A stretch of 64,000 nucleotides of DNA from Ardenticatenaceae bacterium. GTDB taxonomy: Bacteria; Chloroflexota; Anaerolineae; Promineifilales; Promineifilaceae. A program made the position numbers and the translations under genes. The stretch is taken from assembly GCA_020634565.1 (NCBI GenBank), contig JACKBN010000003.1, positions 248,001-312,000 on the forward strand, written 5' to 3'. The notes under the pieces were generated by a model that did no database searches, had not been told where the DNA came from, and saw nothing but the letters and a program-made list of their open reading frames with translations. This document shows, piece by piece, positions 25,437 through 33,879 of this stretch; the stretch's first letter is position 1; every line of letters starts with the position of its first letter.

Positions 25437-28367
25437 ATGACTGTAAAACACGGTTTTGAACTATTACGCGAAGAAGAAATTGAAGAACGCAACACGACCG
25501 CGCGCCTGTATCGTCATTTGAAGAGCGGGGCGGAGCTGCTTTCCTTAGAGAATGATGACGAAAATAAGACATTCGGCATTGTGTTCCGCACGCCGCCGGA
25601 GGATTCAACCGGGCTGCCGCACATCATGGAGCATTCGGTGCTGGGCGGTTCGAAGAAGTATCCGCTGAAGGAGCCGTTTGTGGAGCTGGTGAAAGGGTCG
25701 ATGAAGACCTTTTTGAATGCGTTCACCTCGGCGGACATGACGTATTATCCGGTGGCCAGCACCAATGATCAGGATTTTTATAATCTGGTGGATGTGTATT
25801 TGGATGCGGTGTTAAATCCACTGATTACGCCAAATCATCTGGCGCAGGAAGGGTGGCATCTGGAGCTGGAAACGCTTGAAGACCCGCTGATTTACAAAGG
25901 TGTGGTGTTCAATGAGATGAAGGGGGCGTATTCGTCGCCGGAAGGGTTGCTGTATCGCCAGATTAAGAGTGCGATGTTCCCGGACAATGCGTACCGGAAC
26001 GATTCGGGTGGTGACCCGGAGGTGATGCCAAATCTGACGTATGAGCAGTTCCGCAGCTTTCACGAGACCTATTACCATCCATCCAATTCGCGGATTGTGT
26101 TTTATGGGGATGATGATCCGGAGAAGCGTTTGCAGATGGCGGACAGCTATTTGCAGGAGTTTGAGAAGGTGGATGTGTCGGAAACAGCCGTTCCCCTGCA
26201 CGATCCCTTCGAAAAGCCCCAACATTTTACCTATCCGTACTCTGTGGAAGCCGATGGCGAAAACAGCGACAAACATTACGTGACGGTGAACTGGGTGCTG
26301 CCGCCTAGCGACGATGATTTGGTGTTGCAGCGCGCTTTGAGCGTACTGTCCGTGACGCTGTTGGGCACTGCCGGGTCGCCGCTGCGCAAAGCGCTGGTCG
26401 ATTCTGGCCTGGGCGACGACGTGATTGGTGGCGGCTACTCCGGCCGGATGCGCCAGGGCACGTTTTCGGTAGGAATGAAGGGCGTCAAGGCGGAAAATGT
26501 CGAGGCGGTGGAGCGGCTGGTTTTGTACACGCTGCGCAAGCTGGCGGATGACGGGTTTGAGCCAGAAGCGGTGGAAGCGGCCGTAAACAGCATCGAGTTT
26601 AGCCTGCGCGAGAACAACACCGGTTCCTTCCCGCGTGGTCTTAGCCTGATGTTTGGCGCGATGTCTAACTGGATTCATGATCAAGATCCGCTGGAGCCTT
26701 TGAAGTTTGAGGGGGTGTTAACGGCCGTAAAAGATAAAATTGCGACCGACTCCATGTACTTGCCGGGGTTGATCCGTGAATATTTGTTAAAAAATAACCA
26801 TCGCGGCACGGTTGTTTTGGAACCGGACCCGACGTTGCAGCAGCGGCAAGAAACGGCCGAAAAAGAAAAACTGGCCGCTATCAAAGCTCGCCTTAACGAG
26901 GCGCAGCTTAATGACATCATTCGCCAGACGCAGGCGTTAAAAGCGCTGCAAGAAAAGCCAGACAGCCCGGAAACGATTGCTTTGCTGCCCCGGTTGACGC
27001 TAGACGATCTGGACAAAGAAAACAAGCCAATTCCCACCGAAGAAACGGAAGCCGCAGGTGTGCGCACGCTGTACCATGACCTGTTCACCAACGGCATTGT
27101 TTATCTGGAACTGGGCATGAATTTGCACACGCTGCCCGCCGATTTGCTGCCGTATGTGAAGCTGTTTGGCCGCGCCTTGGTGGAAATTGGTACCGAGACG
27201 CAAGATTTTGTGCAGTTGCAGCAGCGAATCGGCCGTTCGACGGGCGGTATCTATCCCACGACGTTCCTCTCGGCGAAGCGTGACGAGGCCGAGGCGGCAA
27301 CCTGGCTCTTTTTGCGAGGCAAGGCGGCGGTGGGCAAAGCGCAAGAGATGCTGGACATCATGCGCGATGTGCTGTTGACGGTCAATTTAGATAATCAGGA
27401 GCGGTTCCGCCAGATGGTGCTGCGGGCTAAAGCGGGTGTGGAATCTGGCCTGGTGCCCAGCGGTCATTCCGTGGTGAACCGGCGTTTGCGCAGCTACTTT
27501 ACTGAATCTTCCTGGGTTTCTGAGCAGATGAACGGCATTGAGTATCTGTTCTTCCTGCGGCGTTTGGCAGAGCAGGTGGAGGCGGATTGGCCGTCGGTGT
27601 TGGCCAAACTGGAGACGGTGCGCGCGATTTTAATTAGCCGCCAAAATATGCTGGCCAACGTGACTTTGGACGGCGAAAATTGGCAAGTTTTCCAGCCACA
27701 GCTGGCCAATTTGCTCAACCAGATGCCGGATCTGCCGGTGACTGTGCAGACCTGGGCTTGGCAACGGCCGTTGCAAAATGAAGGCCTCACCATTCCCGCA
27801 CAAGTGAACTACGTGGGCAAGGGTGGCAATTTGTACGAACTGGGCTACCAGGAACATGGCTCGGTGGCGGCGATTGTTAACTATTTGCGCACTACCTACT
27901 TGTGGGAAAAAGTACGCGTGCAGGGCGGTGCGTATGGCGGCATGATCGGCTTTAGCAACTACACAGGCGTGCTTACCTACTTCTCGTACCGCGATCCCAA
28001 CCTGCTGCAAACGATTGACGTGTATGACAATGTTGCTCAGTTTTTGCGGCAAGATGTCTCGGAAGATGACTTGACCAAAAGCATCATCGGCGCGATTAGC
28101 GCCCTGGACGGCTACCAACTGCCCGACGCCAAGGGGTACACGGCGATGAACCGTATCCTTATCAACAGCAGCGAAGCATACCGCCAGCAAAAACGGGACG
28201 AAATTTTAGGCGCGACTTCGGCCGATTTTGCCCGTTTTGGTGATGCGGTTGCCGGGCTGGCTGAATCTGAAAAAGCAATCGTCACCGTCTTGGGTTCGGC
28301 CGAAGCGATGAAGAAGGCCAATGAACAGAAGCAGCATGATTGGTTAGCTATCACGAAGGTTTTATAA
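25437..28367 (+). CDS. M16 metallopeptidase, presequence-protease (M16C) type
   Basis: Large zinc peptidase of the pitrilysin superfamily that degrades peptides inside a closed chamber. 976 residues in four M16 modules. Seen: the inverted zinc motif HIMEH (H62, E65, H66), GSKKYPLKEPF and GSMKTFLNAFTSADMTYYPVAS, which mark the PreP/falcilysin group, and VVFNEMKGAYSSPEG with the third ligand Glu. No signal peptide, so it is predicted to be cytoplasmic. It interrupts the trp genes (trpG upstream, trpD downstream). AAGGAAA precedes the ATG. Confidence 0.93.
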   Translation: MTVKHGFELLREEEIEERNTTARLYRHLKSGAELLSLENDDENKTFGIVFRTPPEDSTGLPHIMEHSVLGGSKKYPLKEPFVELVKGSMKTFLNAFTSADMTYYPVASTNDQDFYNLVDVYLDAVLNPLITPNHLAQEGWHLELETLEDPLIYKGVVFNEMKGAYSSPEGLLYRQIKSAMFPDNAYRNDSGGDPEVMPNLTYEQFRSFHETYYHPSNSRIVFYGDDDPEKRLQMADSYLQEFEKVDVSETAVPLHDPFEKPQHFTYPYSVEADGENSDKHYVTVNWVLPPSDDDLVLQRALSVLSVTLLGTAGSPLRKALVDSGLGDDVIGGGYSGRMRQGTFSVGMKGVKAENVEAVERLVLYTLRKLADDGFEPEAVEAAVNSIEFSLRENNTGSFPRGLSLMFGAMSNWIHDQDPLEPLKFEGVLTAVKDKIATDSMYLPGLIREYLLKNNHRGTVVLEPDPTLQQRQETAEKEKLAAIKARLNEAQLNDIIRQTQALKALQEKPDSPETIALLPRLTLDDLDKENKPIPTEETEAAGVRTLYHDLFTNGIVYLELGMNLHTLPADLLPYVKLFGRALVEIGTETQDFVQLQQRIGRSTGGIYPTTFLSAKRDEAEAATWLFLRGKAAVGKAQEMLDIMRDVLLTVNLDNQERFRQMVLRAKAGVESGLVPSGHSVVNRRLRSYFTESSWVSEQMNGIEYLFFLRRLAEQVEADWPSVLAKLETVRAILISRQNMLANVTLDGENWQVFQPQLANLLNQMPDLPVTVQTWAWQRPLQNEGLTIPAQVNYVGKGGNLYELGYQEHGSVAAIVNYLRTTYLWEKVRVQGGAYGGMIGFSNYTGVLTYFSYRDPNLLQTIDVYDNVAQFLRQDVSEDDLTKSIIGAISALDGYQLPDAKGYTAMNRILINSSEAYRQQKRDEILGATSADFARFGDAVAGLAESEKAIVTVLGSAEAMKKANEQKQHDWLAITKVL

Positions 28368-28377
28368 AAAAGAATGA

Positions 28378-28421
28378 TTCCCGGAAACTTGGAATGAGAA
28401 AATCAGGCAGGTTTCCGGGAA
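28378..28421. repeat. TTCCCGGAAAC-family hairpin
   Basis: Arms TTCCCGGAAAC (28378-28388) and GTTTCCGGGAA (28411-28421), 11 bases, just before the lipoprotein gene. Third member of the family at 10160 and 25085. Confidence 0.7.
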
Positions 28422-28444
28422 ACTCAAATAGCGGGAGGGCAATT

Positions 28445-29323
28445 ATGAAAAAAGCCATAATTTTAATTTCATTTGTTTTTGTTTTGTTTACTGCCTGTAA
28501 TTCGCTTTCAGAGGAAGAAGTGATGCAAACGGCCGTTGCCAATGTAAGCGCCACGCAAACGGCCGAACCGACGGCAACACCACTGCCCACCGACACCCCC
28601 ACCCCTGAACCCACTGCAACCAACACGCCGATACCCACCGACACGCCCACTCCGGCTCCCACAGAAACACCTGTGCCCACGGACACACCGGAGCCGACAG
28701 CGACAGCCACGCCAGCTTCCAGCCTGGTGGAAACAGAATTAGAATCAGGCGATATTCTTTATGAACAAACTGATGCGGGGTTTTCAATGGTGTTGTCCCC
28801 CGATTGGTTAGTGATTGATCTTTCCAGCGATGATTTTTCCCAAATGCTGGGGATGGTCGGCGGGCAAAATGAATCACTCTCTTTCTTTACTGAAGAGTAT
28901 TTTCAACAAATTGTTGCCAGCGGTATTCGATTTTATGCCCTCAACGAAAACGTGGAATCGCTTAGCAGCCCGGTGCCCATGAGCATTAATGTCCTGACGC
29001 AAGAGGGTGATCTCGGCTTGTCGCTAGAGGAGTTTATGACGGTAAATACGGCCCAGTTTGCAAACTTTTTTGATCTCACCTCAGAGATAGAACAAGAAGT
29101 GATGATGCTGGGCGACATGGAGGTTGGGCGCATCAGCTACACCGTAAATTTGGTGACTGCCCTGGGCATAGAATCAGAGGTTGCCAACACGCAATATCTT
29201 GTTCTGACTGACGATGGCTTCTACATTGTCACCTTGGGCATGGGTGTTGAACTCGTGGAAGAATATCAGGAAGCTGCTCGTACGGCCGTAGAAACCTTCC
29301 AACTAATTGAATTAGAGGAGTAA
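28445..29323 (+). CDS. Lipoprotein with Thr/Pro linker and PsbP-like domain
   Basis: 292 residues. Signal peptide with lipobox LFTAC (Cys about 18), so it is anchored to the outer face of the membrane. Residues about 40-95 are a TPTP-rich linker. The folded domain from about 100 on has GFSMVLSPDWLVIDL, similar to the YPxxW start of domains in the two proteins at 47228 and 49438. The function is unknown; a PsbP/Mog1-like fold is an inference. The ATG at 28445 was chosen for its GGGAGGG site and the signal sequence; the upstream reading frame is repeat DNA. It lies five bases before trpD. Confidence 0.75.
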   Translation: MKKAIILISFVFVLFTACNSLSEEEVMQTAVANVSATQTAEPTATPLPTDTPTPEPTATNTPIPTDTPTPAPTETPVPTDTPEPTATATPASSLVETELESGDILYEQTDAGFSMVLSPDWLVIDLSSDDFSQMLGMVGGQNESLSFFTEEYFQQIVASGIRFYALNENVESLSSPVPMSINVLTQEGDLGLSLEEFMTVNTAQFANFFDLTSEIEQEVMMLGDMEVGRISYTVNLVTALGIESEVANTQYLVLTDDGFYIVTLGMGVELVEEYQEAARTAVETFQLIELEE

Positions 29324-29328
29324 ACAGG

Positions 29329-30354
29329 ATGGAGATTAAAGAAGCAATTGGGGCGGTGATAAACGGCCGTAACCTCACCTTGCAAGAAGCCGAAGCTGTC
29401 ATGGACAGCATCATGAGCGGCGGCGCAACGGATGCCCAAATTGGCAGCTACCTTACCGCCCTGCGCATGAAAGGTGAAACCGTGGCCGAAATTGCGGGCA
29501 GCGCCAAATCGATGCGCAGCCATGTCGTTTCCGTCAGCATTCCCGCCTTGGCCAGTGGCGAAATGGTTGTAGACACCTGCGGCACTGGCGGCGACGGTAA
29601 ACATACCTTCAACATCTCCACAACGGCCGCTTTTGTGGTGGCGGGTCACGGCGTAAAAGTGGCCAAACACGGCAATCGCGCCGCCAGCAGCAAATCCGGC
29701 TCAGCTGATGTCCTCATGGCCCTGGGTGGCAACCTCGATCTCGATGCGGAACAGGTAGCCGAATGTATTGAGGAGGTGGGCATTGGCTTTTTGTATGCCG
29801 TGAAGCACCATCCCGCGATGCGTTTTGCCATTGGGCCGCGCCGCGAAATTGGCCAGCGCACCATTTTTAACGTGCTGGGTCCGCTCACAAATCCCGCCGG
29901 GGCTACGCACCAACTCATCGGTGTGTACGATGCGGCACTCACGGAGCCAATGGCGCTGGTGCTGGGCGAGTTGGGCAGTAAAGCAGCCTTCGTGGTGCAC
30001 GGCGCGGATGGCCTGGATGAACTCTCCACCACCGGTGTAAACCGCCTCAGCCATTGGCACAATGGCAGCGTCACTACCCGCGATTTTGATCCGCTGGAGC
30101 TTGATTTGCCCCGCGCTACCATTGACGATTTCATCGGTGGCACGCCAGAAGAAAACGCCCAAATCACCCATGATATTCTCAGTGGCAAAGACAAAGGGCC
30201 ACGGCGCGACATTGTCCTCCTCAACGCCGCTGCGGCGCTTAGCGTAGATTGCAACGATTGGCCCGCTGGCCTTGCCGAAGCCCGTGAGTCGATTGACAGC
30301 GGCGCGGCGTTGGCAACGCTTAACCGTTGGATCGAAAAGACCAATCGTGTCTGA
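29329..30354 (+). CDS. trpD: Anthranilate phosphoribosyltransferase
   Basis: Transfers phosphoribose from PRPP to anthranilate. Seen: VDTCGTGGDGKHTFNIST (PRPP loop), AKHGNRAASSKSGSADVL (anthranilate and phosphate binding), HHPAMRF, and FNVLGPLTNPA. 341 residues, the usual size. GAGGAG lies before the ATG, and the gene starts five bases after the lipoprotein stop. Its stop overlaps the Nudix start. Confidence 0.95.
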   Translation: MEIKEAIGAVINGRNLTLQEAEAVMDSIMSGGATDAQIGSYLTALRMKGETVAEIAGSAKSMRSHVVSVSIPALASGEMVVDTCGTGGDGKHTFNISTTAAFVVAGHGVKVAKHGNRAASSKSGSADVLMALGGNLDLDAEQVAECIEEVGIGFLYAVKHHPAMRFAIGPRREIGQRTIFNVLGPLTNPAGATHQLIGVYDAALTEPMALVLGELGSKAAFVVHGADGLDELSTTGVNRLSHWHNGSVTTRDFDPLELDLPRATIDDFIGGTPEENAQITHDILSGKDKGPRRDIVLLNAAAALSVDCNDWPAGLAEARESIDSGAALATLNRWIEKTNRV

Positions 30355-31108
30355 AATTCCCTGCCAAATAGACCGGCACGGTGGCGTTTTCCCCGACATG
30401 GACGCGTTTTCGGTGGATGCTGTGCTTTTTGGCGGGGAGCTTGCGTCAGCGCTCCGCATGTGGTCTGAGGTTGGTTTGCGCCTTGTCTGGCTGGAATTTT
30501 CTCTGGAAAGGGCGGCACTCATTACTCAAGCGGCAATGCAAGGGTTTGTTTACCATCACATTGACAGTGGCAAGCTCACTATGTTGCATCGTCTGGCAGC
30601 TGACGCTGAAGGACCGCCGGATGCGTCACATTACGTGGGTGTAGGCGGCATTGTGATCAACGGCCGTAATGAACTCCTCACCATTCGCGAAAAATATTTT
30701 GACAATCGTCCTGCCTTTTACAAGTTCCCTGGTGGATATGTCTATTCCGGTGAACATTTGGCGGCGGCGGTGGTGCGTGAGGTTTGGGAGGAAACGGCCG
30801 TTCAAACCGAATTTCACAGCATCGTGGGTGTCCGGCACGCGCATGTAAACCGCTTTGGCAAATCTGACCTCTACTTTGTCTGTCGCCTGACGCCACTGAC
30901 AGAAAAAATTCAGCTACAAGCATCCGAAATTGCTGAATGCGTTTGGATGCCGGTTGAAGAATTTTTAAAACATGAGGAAGTGAGTGCCTTTAACCGAAAT
31001 TTTGTAGAATTGGCTCTAAGCCGCTGCGGTTTGGAAACGGCCGTATTTGAAGATTACCCTGGACTAGCACGACAAGACATTGTTGAACTCCTTTTGCCTT
31101 GTTCGTAA
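30347..31108 (+). CDS. NUDT6-like Nudix hydrolase
   Basis: 253 residues. The N-terminal about 90 residues (ELASALRMWSEVGLRLVWLEF, ALITQAAMQGFVYHH) match the pre-Nudix region of the NUDT6 group. It is followed by a Nudix domain with HYVGVGGIVI, FYKFPGGYV and the Nudix box ending REVWEETAV. The box has Ala where Gly is usual (EExGU), and that Ala is encoded by an ACGGCCGT palindrome. The start is a GTG overlapping the trpD stop by eight bases, which indicates coupling. The substrate is unknown; a link to tryptophan synthesis is not evident. Confidence 0.82.
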   Translation: MSEIPCQIDRHGGVFPDMDAFSVDAVLFGGELASALRMWSEVGLRLVWLEFSLERAALITQAAMQGFVYHHIDSGKLTMLHRLAADAEGPPDASHYVGVGGIVINGRNELLTIREKYFDNRPAFYKFPGGYVYSGEHLAAAVVREVWEETAVQTEFHSIVGVRHAHVNRFGKSDLYFVCRLTPLTEKIQLQASEIAECVWMPVEEFLKHEEVSAFNRNFVELALSRCGLETAVFEDYPGLARQDIVELLLPCS

Positions 31109-31121
31109 GGAAACTGAATTT

Positions 31122-31955
31122 ATGAGCGTTACCAAGTTAGCCCAACGTCGGGGCACCATTCTCGACGAAATTATGACTTTTCACCGGGAAAACCTGCCCA
31201 AAATTATGCGTGAAGTGCCGCTGGCAGATTTGCGCGCTTTGGCCAGTTTGGCGCCGCCTACGCTGGATTTTTACGCTGCCCTGAAAAAGCCTGGCGTTTC
31301 GCTCATTGCGGAGTGCAAAAAGGCGTCACCCAGTAAAGGGTTGATGGTGCCGCACTACAACGCGGCAGAATTGGCCAAAACCTACGCCAAAGCCGGTGCC
31401 AGCGCTATTTCTGTGCTTACAGACGGCCGTCATTTCCAGGGTTCATTAGCTGATTTGCGGGATGTGAAGGAGGCTGTGGGCAAGAAAAAGGTGCCTGTTT
31501 TGCGCAAGGATTTCATCTTTGACCCGTATCAGGTGTATGAGGCGCGGGTGGCCGGAGCGGATGCACTGCTGCTGATTGCGGCCGTTCTTAGCGACGCTGA
31601 TCTTAAAGACCTGCTGGCGCTGACCCATCGTCTGCAAATGAATGCCCTAATTGAAGTGCACACTGAAGAAGAGTTGGCGCGGGTATTACCTTTGCAGCCG
31701 CGCATTGTGGGCGTGAATAACCGCAATCTGCAAACTTTTGAAGTGGATTTCAAAAATACCGCCCGGCTGCGTCAGCAAATCCCGCTGGATGTGGTGACCG
31801 TAGGGGAAAGCGGCTTGAAAAATGCTTCTGATGTGCAGAAAATGGCCCAGATTGGCGTCGATGCCATTCTCGTCGGTGAAACCCTGGTTAAGAGCAAAGA
31901 CGTGTATAAAAAAGTGGCCGAATTTGTTAAGGCAGGACGGCCGTCAGCGCATTGA
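31122..31955 (+). CDS. trpC: Indole-3-glycerol phosphate synthase
   Basis: Closes the indole ring in tryptophan synthesis; TIM barrel. Seen: VSLIAECKKASPSKGLM (catalytic Glu/Lys), AGASAISVLTDGRHFQGS, VLRKDFIFDPYQ with the catalytic Lys, IGVNNRNLQTF-like VGVNNRNLQTFEVD, VGESGLKN and AILVGETL. 277 residues. The ATG at 31122 has AAGGAAA upstream and lies 13 bases after the Nudix stop. No trpF or trpA follows; ribosomal genes do. Confidence 0.95.
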   Translation: MSVTKLAQRRGTILDEIMTFHRENLPKIMREVPLADLRALASLAPPTLDFYAALKKPGVSLIAECKKASPSKGLMVPHYNAAELAKTYAKAGASAISVLTDGRHFQGSLADLRDVKEAVGKKKVPVLRKDFIFDPYQVYEARVAGADALLLIAAVLSDADLKDLLALTHRLQMNALIEVHTEEELARVLPLQPRIVGVNNRNLQTFEVDFKNTARLRQQIPLDVVTVGESGLKNASDVQKMAQIGVDAILVGETLVKSKDVYKKVAEFVKAGRPSAH

Positions 31956-31979
31956 CAAATTTGCAAAATTAGGTATTCT
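31952..31979 (+). promoter_or_regulatory. Promoter of rpmB-rpmG overlapping the end of trpC
   Basis: TTGACA at 31952-31957 and TATTCT at 31974-31979, spacer 16. The TGA stop of trpC is inside the -35 hexamer. A second candidate (TTGAAT 32013-32018, TAAAAT 32035-32040, spacer 16) overlaps the hairpin just downstream. Confidence 0.55.
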
Positions 31980-32023
31980 ATTAGCCGCTCTCAACAAAAG
32001 CGGTTTAATATTTTGAATCAGCG

Positions 32024-32058
32024 CAAGAATCCGCTAAAATACGGGTTCTTGTTTTTTT
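32024..32058 (+). terminator. Terminator or attenuator between trpC and rpmB
   Basis: Stem CAAGAATCCG / CGGGTTCTTG (one G-U pair), eight-base loop, followed by seven T residues. It may end the trp transcript. Because a promoter lies upstream of it, it may also act as an attenuator in the rpmB leader. Confidence 0.75.
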
Positions 32059-32108
32059 GCCTCTTACACAAGAGAGCAAAACGAATTTTCTGAAACAGAG
32101 GAATGATT

Positions 32109-32351
32109 ATGGCTCGTAAATGTAAAATCAGTGGCAAAGGTCCGTTGGTAGGCAACAACGTCTCCTTCTCCCAAAAGAAGACCAAGCGTCGTTTCTTGCC
32201 CAACATCCAAACCAAGCGGATTTTCGTTCCAGAATTGGATCGGCACGTGCGCATTAAGATGTCTGTTCGGGCCATGCGCACCGTAGATAAAATTGGTTTG
32301 ATGCCCTATCTAAAGAAGCAGGGCTTGACGTTGAAAGACGTTACATCGTAA
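32109..32351 (+). CDS. rpmB: 50S ribosomal protein L28
   Basis: 80 residues of the large-subunit protein L28. Seen: MARKCKISGKGPLVGNNVS, KTKRRFLPNIQTKRIF and VSxRAMRTVDKIG-like VRAMRTVDKIGL. Only one Cys is present, so the zinc-binding form is not indicated. The start at 32109 gives the normal N-terminus; GAGGAATG precedes it. Followed by rpmG after 12 bases. Confidence 0.95.
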   Translation: MARKCKISGKGPLVGNNVSFSQKKTKRRFLPNIQTKRIFVPELDRHVRIKMSVRAMRTVDKIGLMPYLKKQGLTLKDVTS

Positions 32352-32363
32352 GGAGTAGGAATC

Positions 32364-32528
32364 ATGGCAAAGAAAAAAGGTGTACGCGGCGTCATTAAAC
32401 TGCGCAGCACAGAAAGCCATCACATGTATTACACCACCAAAAACCGGCGGAATGATCCCAATCGGCTTGAGCTGAAAAAGTATGATCCTACGCTGCGTCG
32501 TCATGTGGTGTATCGCGAAACGCGCTAA
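32364..32528 (+). CDS. rpmG: 50S ribosomal protein L33
   Basis: 54 residues. MAKKKGVRGVIKLRSTESHH, YYTTKNRRNDPNRLELKKYDP and the basic end RRHVVYRETR are the L33 pattern. The zinc-ribbon Cys pairs are absent, so it is the Cys-free type. AAGGAG lies before the ATG. It ends the ribosomal pair and is followed by two strong terminators. Confidence 0.95.
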   Translation: MAKKKGVRGVIKLRSTESHHMYYTTKNRRNDPNRLELKKYDPTLRRHVVYRETR

Positions 32529-32556
32529 ATTCATAGTTTATCTATTTGAAATTAGG

Positions 32557-32590
32557 CCAGCCTGAGGCATTTTCGCCTCAGGCTGGTTTT
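32557..32590 (+). terminator. Intrinsic terminator after rpmG
   Basis: Perfect 12-base stem CCAGCCTGAGGC / GCCTCAGGCTGG, six-base loop, then TTTT. Confidence 0.9.
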
Positions 32591-32602
32591 GCGTTCGGTA
32601 GA

Positions 32603-32648
32603 ACAACAAAAAAGCCTCCTGCACAATCGCAGGAGGCTTTTTTGTTGT
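32603..32648. terminator. Bidirectional terminator
   Basis: Perfect 20-base stem from ACAACAAAAAAGCCTCCTGC to its complement at 32629-32648. There is a run of A on one side and T on the other, so it can stop transcripts from both directions (rpmG side and the minus-strand sugar genes). The next 310 bases to the epimerase stop hold no recognised gene. Confidence 0.85.
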
Positions 32649-32962
32649 TGGATGGGAAGGTGGCCGAATGAGTAGCAAATGCGCCAACCAAAGTTGATAG
32701 CTATGCAAGCAACAATGCATTGGTTAGCCAGCTCCTCACCGGATGCTGCTATGCTCGCAACGGTGTTGGTACAAAGTACTTGTCAAAAATACGGTAGGTT
32801 TGGCTCCCCGCCGAGAGCAAGCTCATTTTGCTAACTCTCGATTCGACCACCATATGACTTAGTTTACGTGCTGAAGTTCACAAACTCAATGGGCAAAGGG
32901 GGGCAGTCCTGTGGTCATGGGCGACGTTTAGGCGGCTCCGCAACTTCTTTTTGTGCAACTTT

Positions 32963-33871
32963 TTAGCTTTGAATGAGTGCCTGGATGGTTTGAGCAAGCC
33001 CAGTTCTAAGAGGGGTGGTGGCTTGCCAGTTAATTTGCTGCCGGGTTTGCGGGGCATTGGCGAACTGTACAGTTTCTTCGCCGGGGCGATTGGGTAAGGT
33101 GCCGATTAACGGCCGTCCCGCACCCCCCACAATTTCATAAATCTGCTGCACTACCTGCGCCACGCTGGCGGTTTGCCCGCTGCCCAATTCCACGGTTTCG
33201 GCGGGAGACAACTCGGCTTGCAGCATTGCCCACAATCCCGCAACCAGATCATCAATGTAGAGCCAATCTCGCTGCTGAGCGCCGCTGGTCATGGGGAAAT
33301 CTTGTCCGGACAGGGCCGCAGTGATGGCAGCTGGGATGAGGTTTCGTGGCGATTGACCGGGGCCGTACGCTTGGAAGATCATCGCGCCGTGGATGGGCCA
33401 GTGGTGGGTACGGCCGTACATCTCGCAAAAGTTCCAGGCGGCGGCTTTGCTGGCGGCATACACATTCATGTTGGTGCGTTCACCGGGGGTGCGAGCCACA
33501 ATAAGCTGCTGCACACCCTGGCGCTTCTCGAAACAGGCGCGAATGAGGTTGATCGTGCCGTTAAGATTGTGGCGCAGGGCGGTGTCTAAGCCTAGAAAGG
33601 GATCGGTGACGCCGACGGCGGCGAGGTGAATGACGTGGGTGGGATTGGCTTCGGCAATGGCGCGGCTGGTGAGCTGGAAGTTGCGCAAATCGGCGTAGAC
33701 AACGTGGAACTGCTGGCGGATGGCTTGGAGGGGTGGGGGAAACGGCCGTAAATCTACCTGGCTATACACCTCTCGCACCAAAACGGCAACTTCAACATCT
33801 AGCTGCTGTACCAAAAATGGAACCAGTGCCCGCCCCACAAAACCAGTTGCACCTGTAACTAAAATCTTCAC
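32963..33871 (-). CDS. NAD-dependent nucleotide-sugar epimerase/dehydratase
   Basis: Short-chain dehydrogenase of the extended type, 302 residues. Seen: the cofactor loop GATGFVGRALVPFL (G-x-x-G-x-x-G), HLAAVGVTDP, and the catalytic Tyr/Lys in VYAASKAAAW. It is on the same strand as the CDP-glucose genes at 35682-37479 and probably completes that pathway as a 4-keto reductase or epimerase, in the manner of CDP-abequose or paratose synthases; the product is inference. An island separates it from those genes, and a broken copy of its 5' end lies at 34385-34447. Confidence 0.85.
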   Translation of the reverse strand: MKILVTGATGFVGRALVPFLVQQLDVEVAVLVREVYSQVDLRPFPPPLQAIRQQFHVVYADLRNFQLTSRAIAEANPTHVIHLAAVGVTDPFLGLDTALRHNLNGTINLIRACFEKRQGVQQLIVARTPGERTNMNVYAASKAAAWNFCEMYGRTHHWPIHGAMIFQAYGPGQSPRNLIPAAITAALSGQDFPMTSGAQQRDWLYIDDLVAGLWAMLQAELSPAETVELGSGQTASVAQVVQQIYEIVGGAGRPLIGTLPNRPGEETVQFANAPQTRQQINWQATTPLRTGLAQTIQALIQS

Positions 33872-33879
33872 GACAACAA

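Noticed and set aside
28560..28740. TPTP-rich stretch as a DNA repeat
   Set aside because: It is a coding low-complexity linker of a lipoprotein; the DNA units vary.
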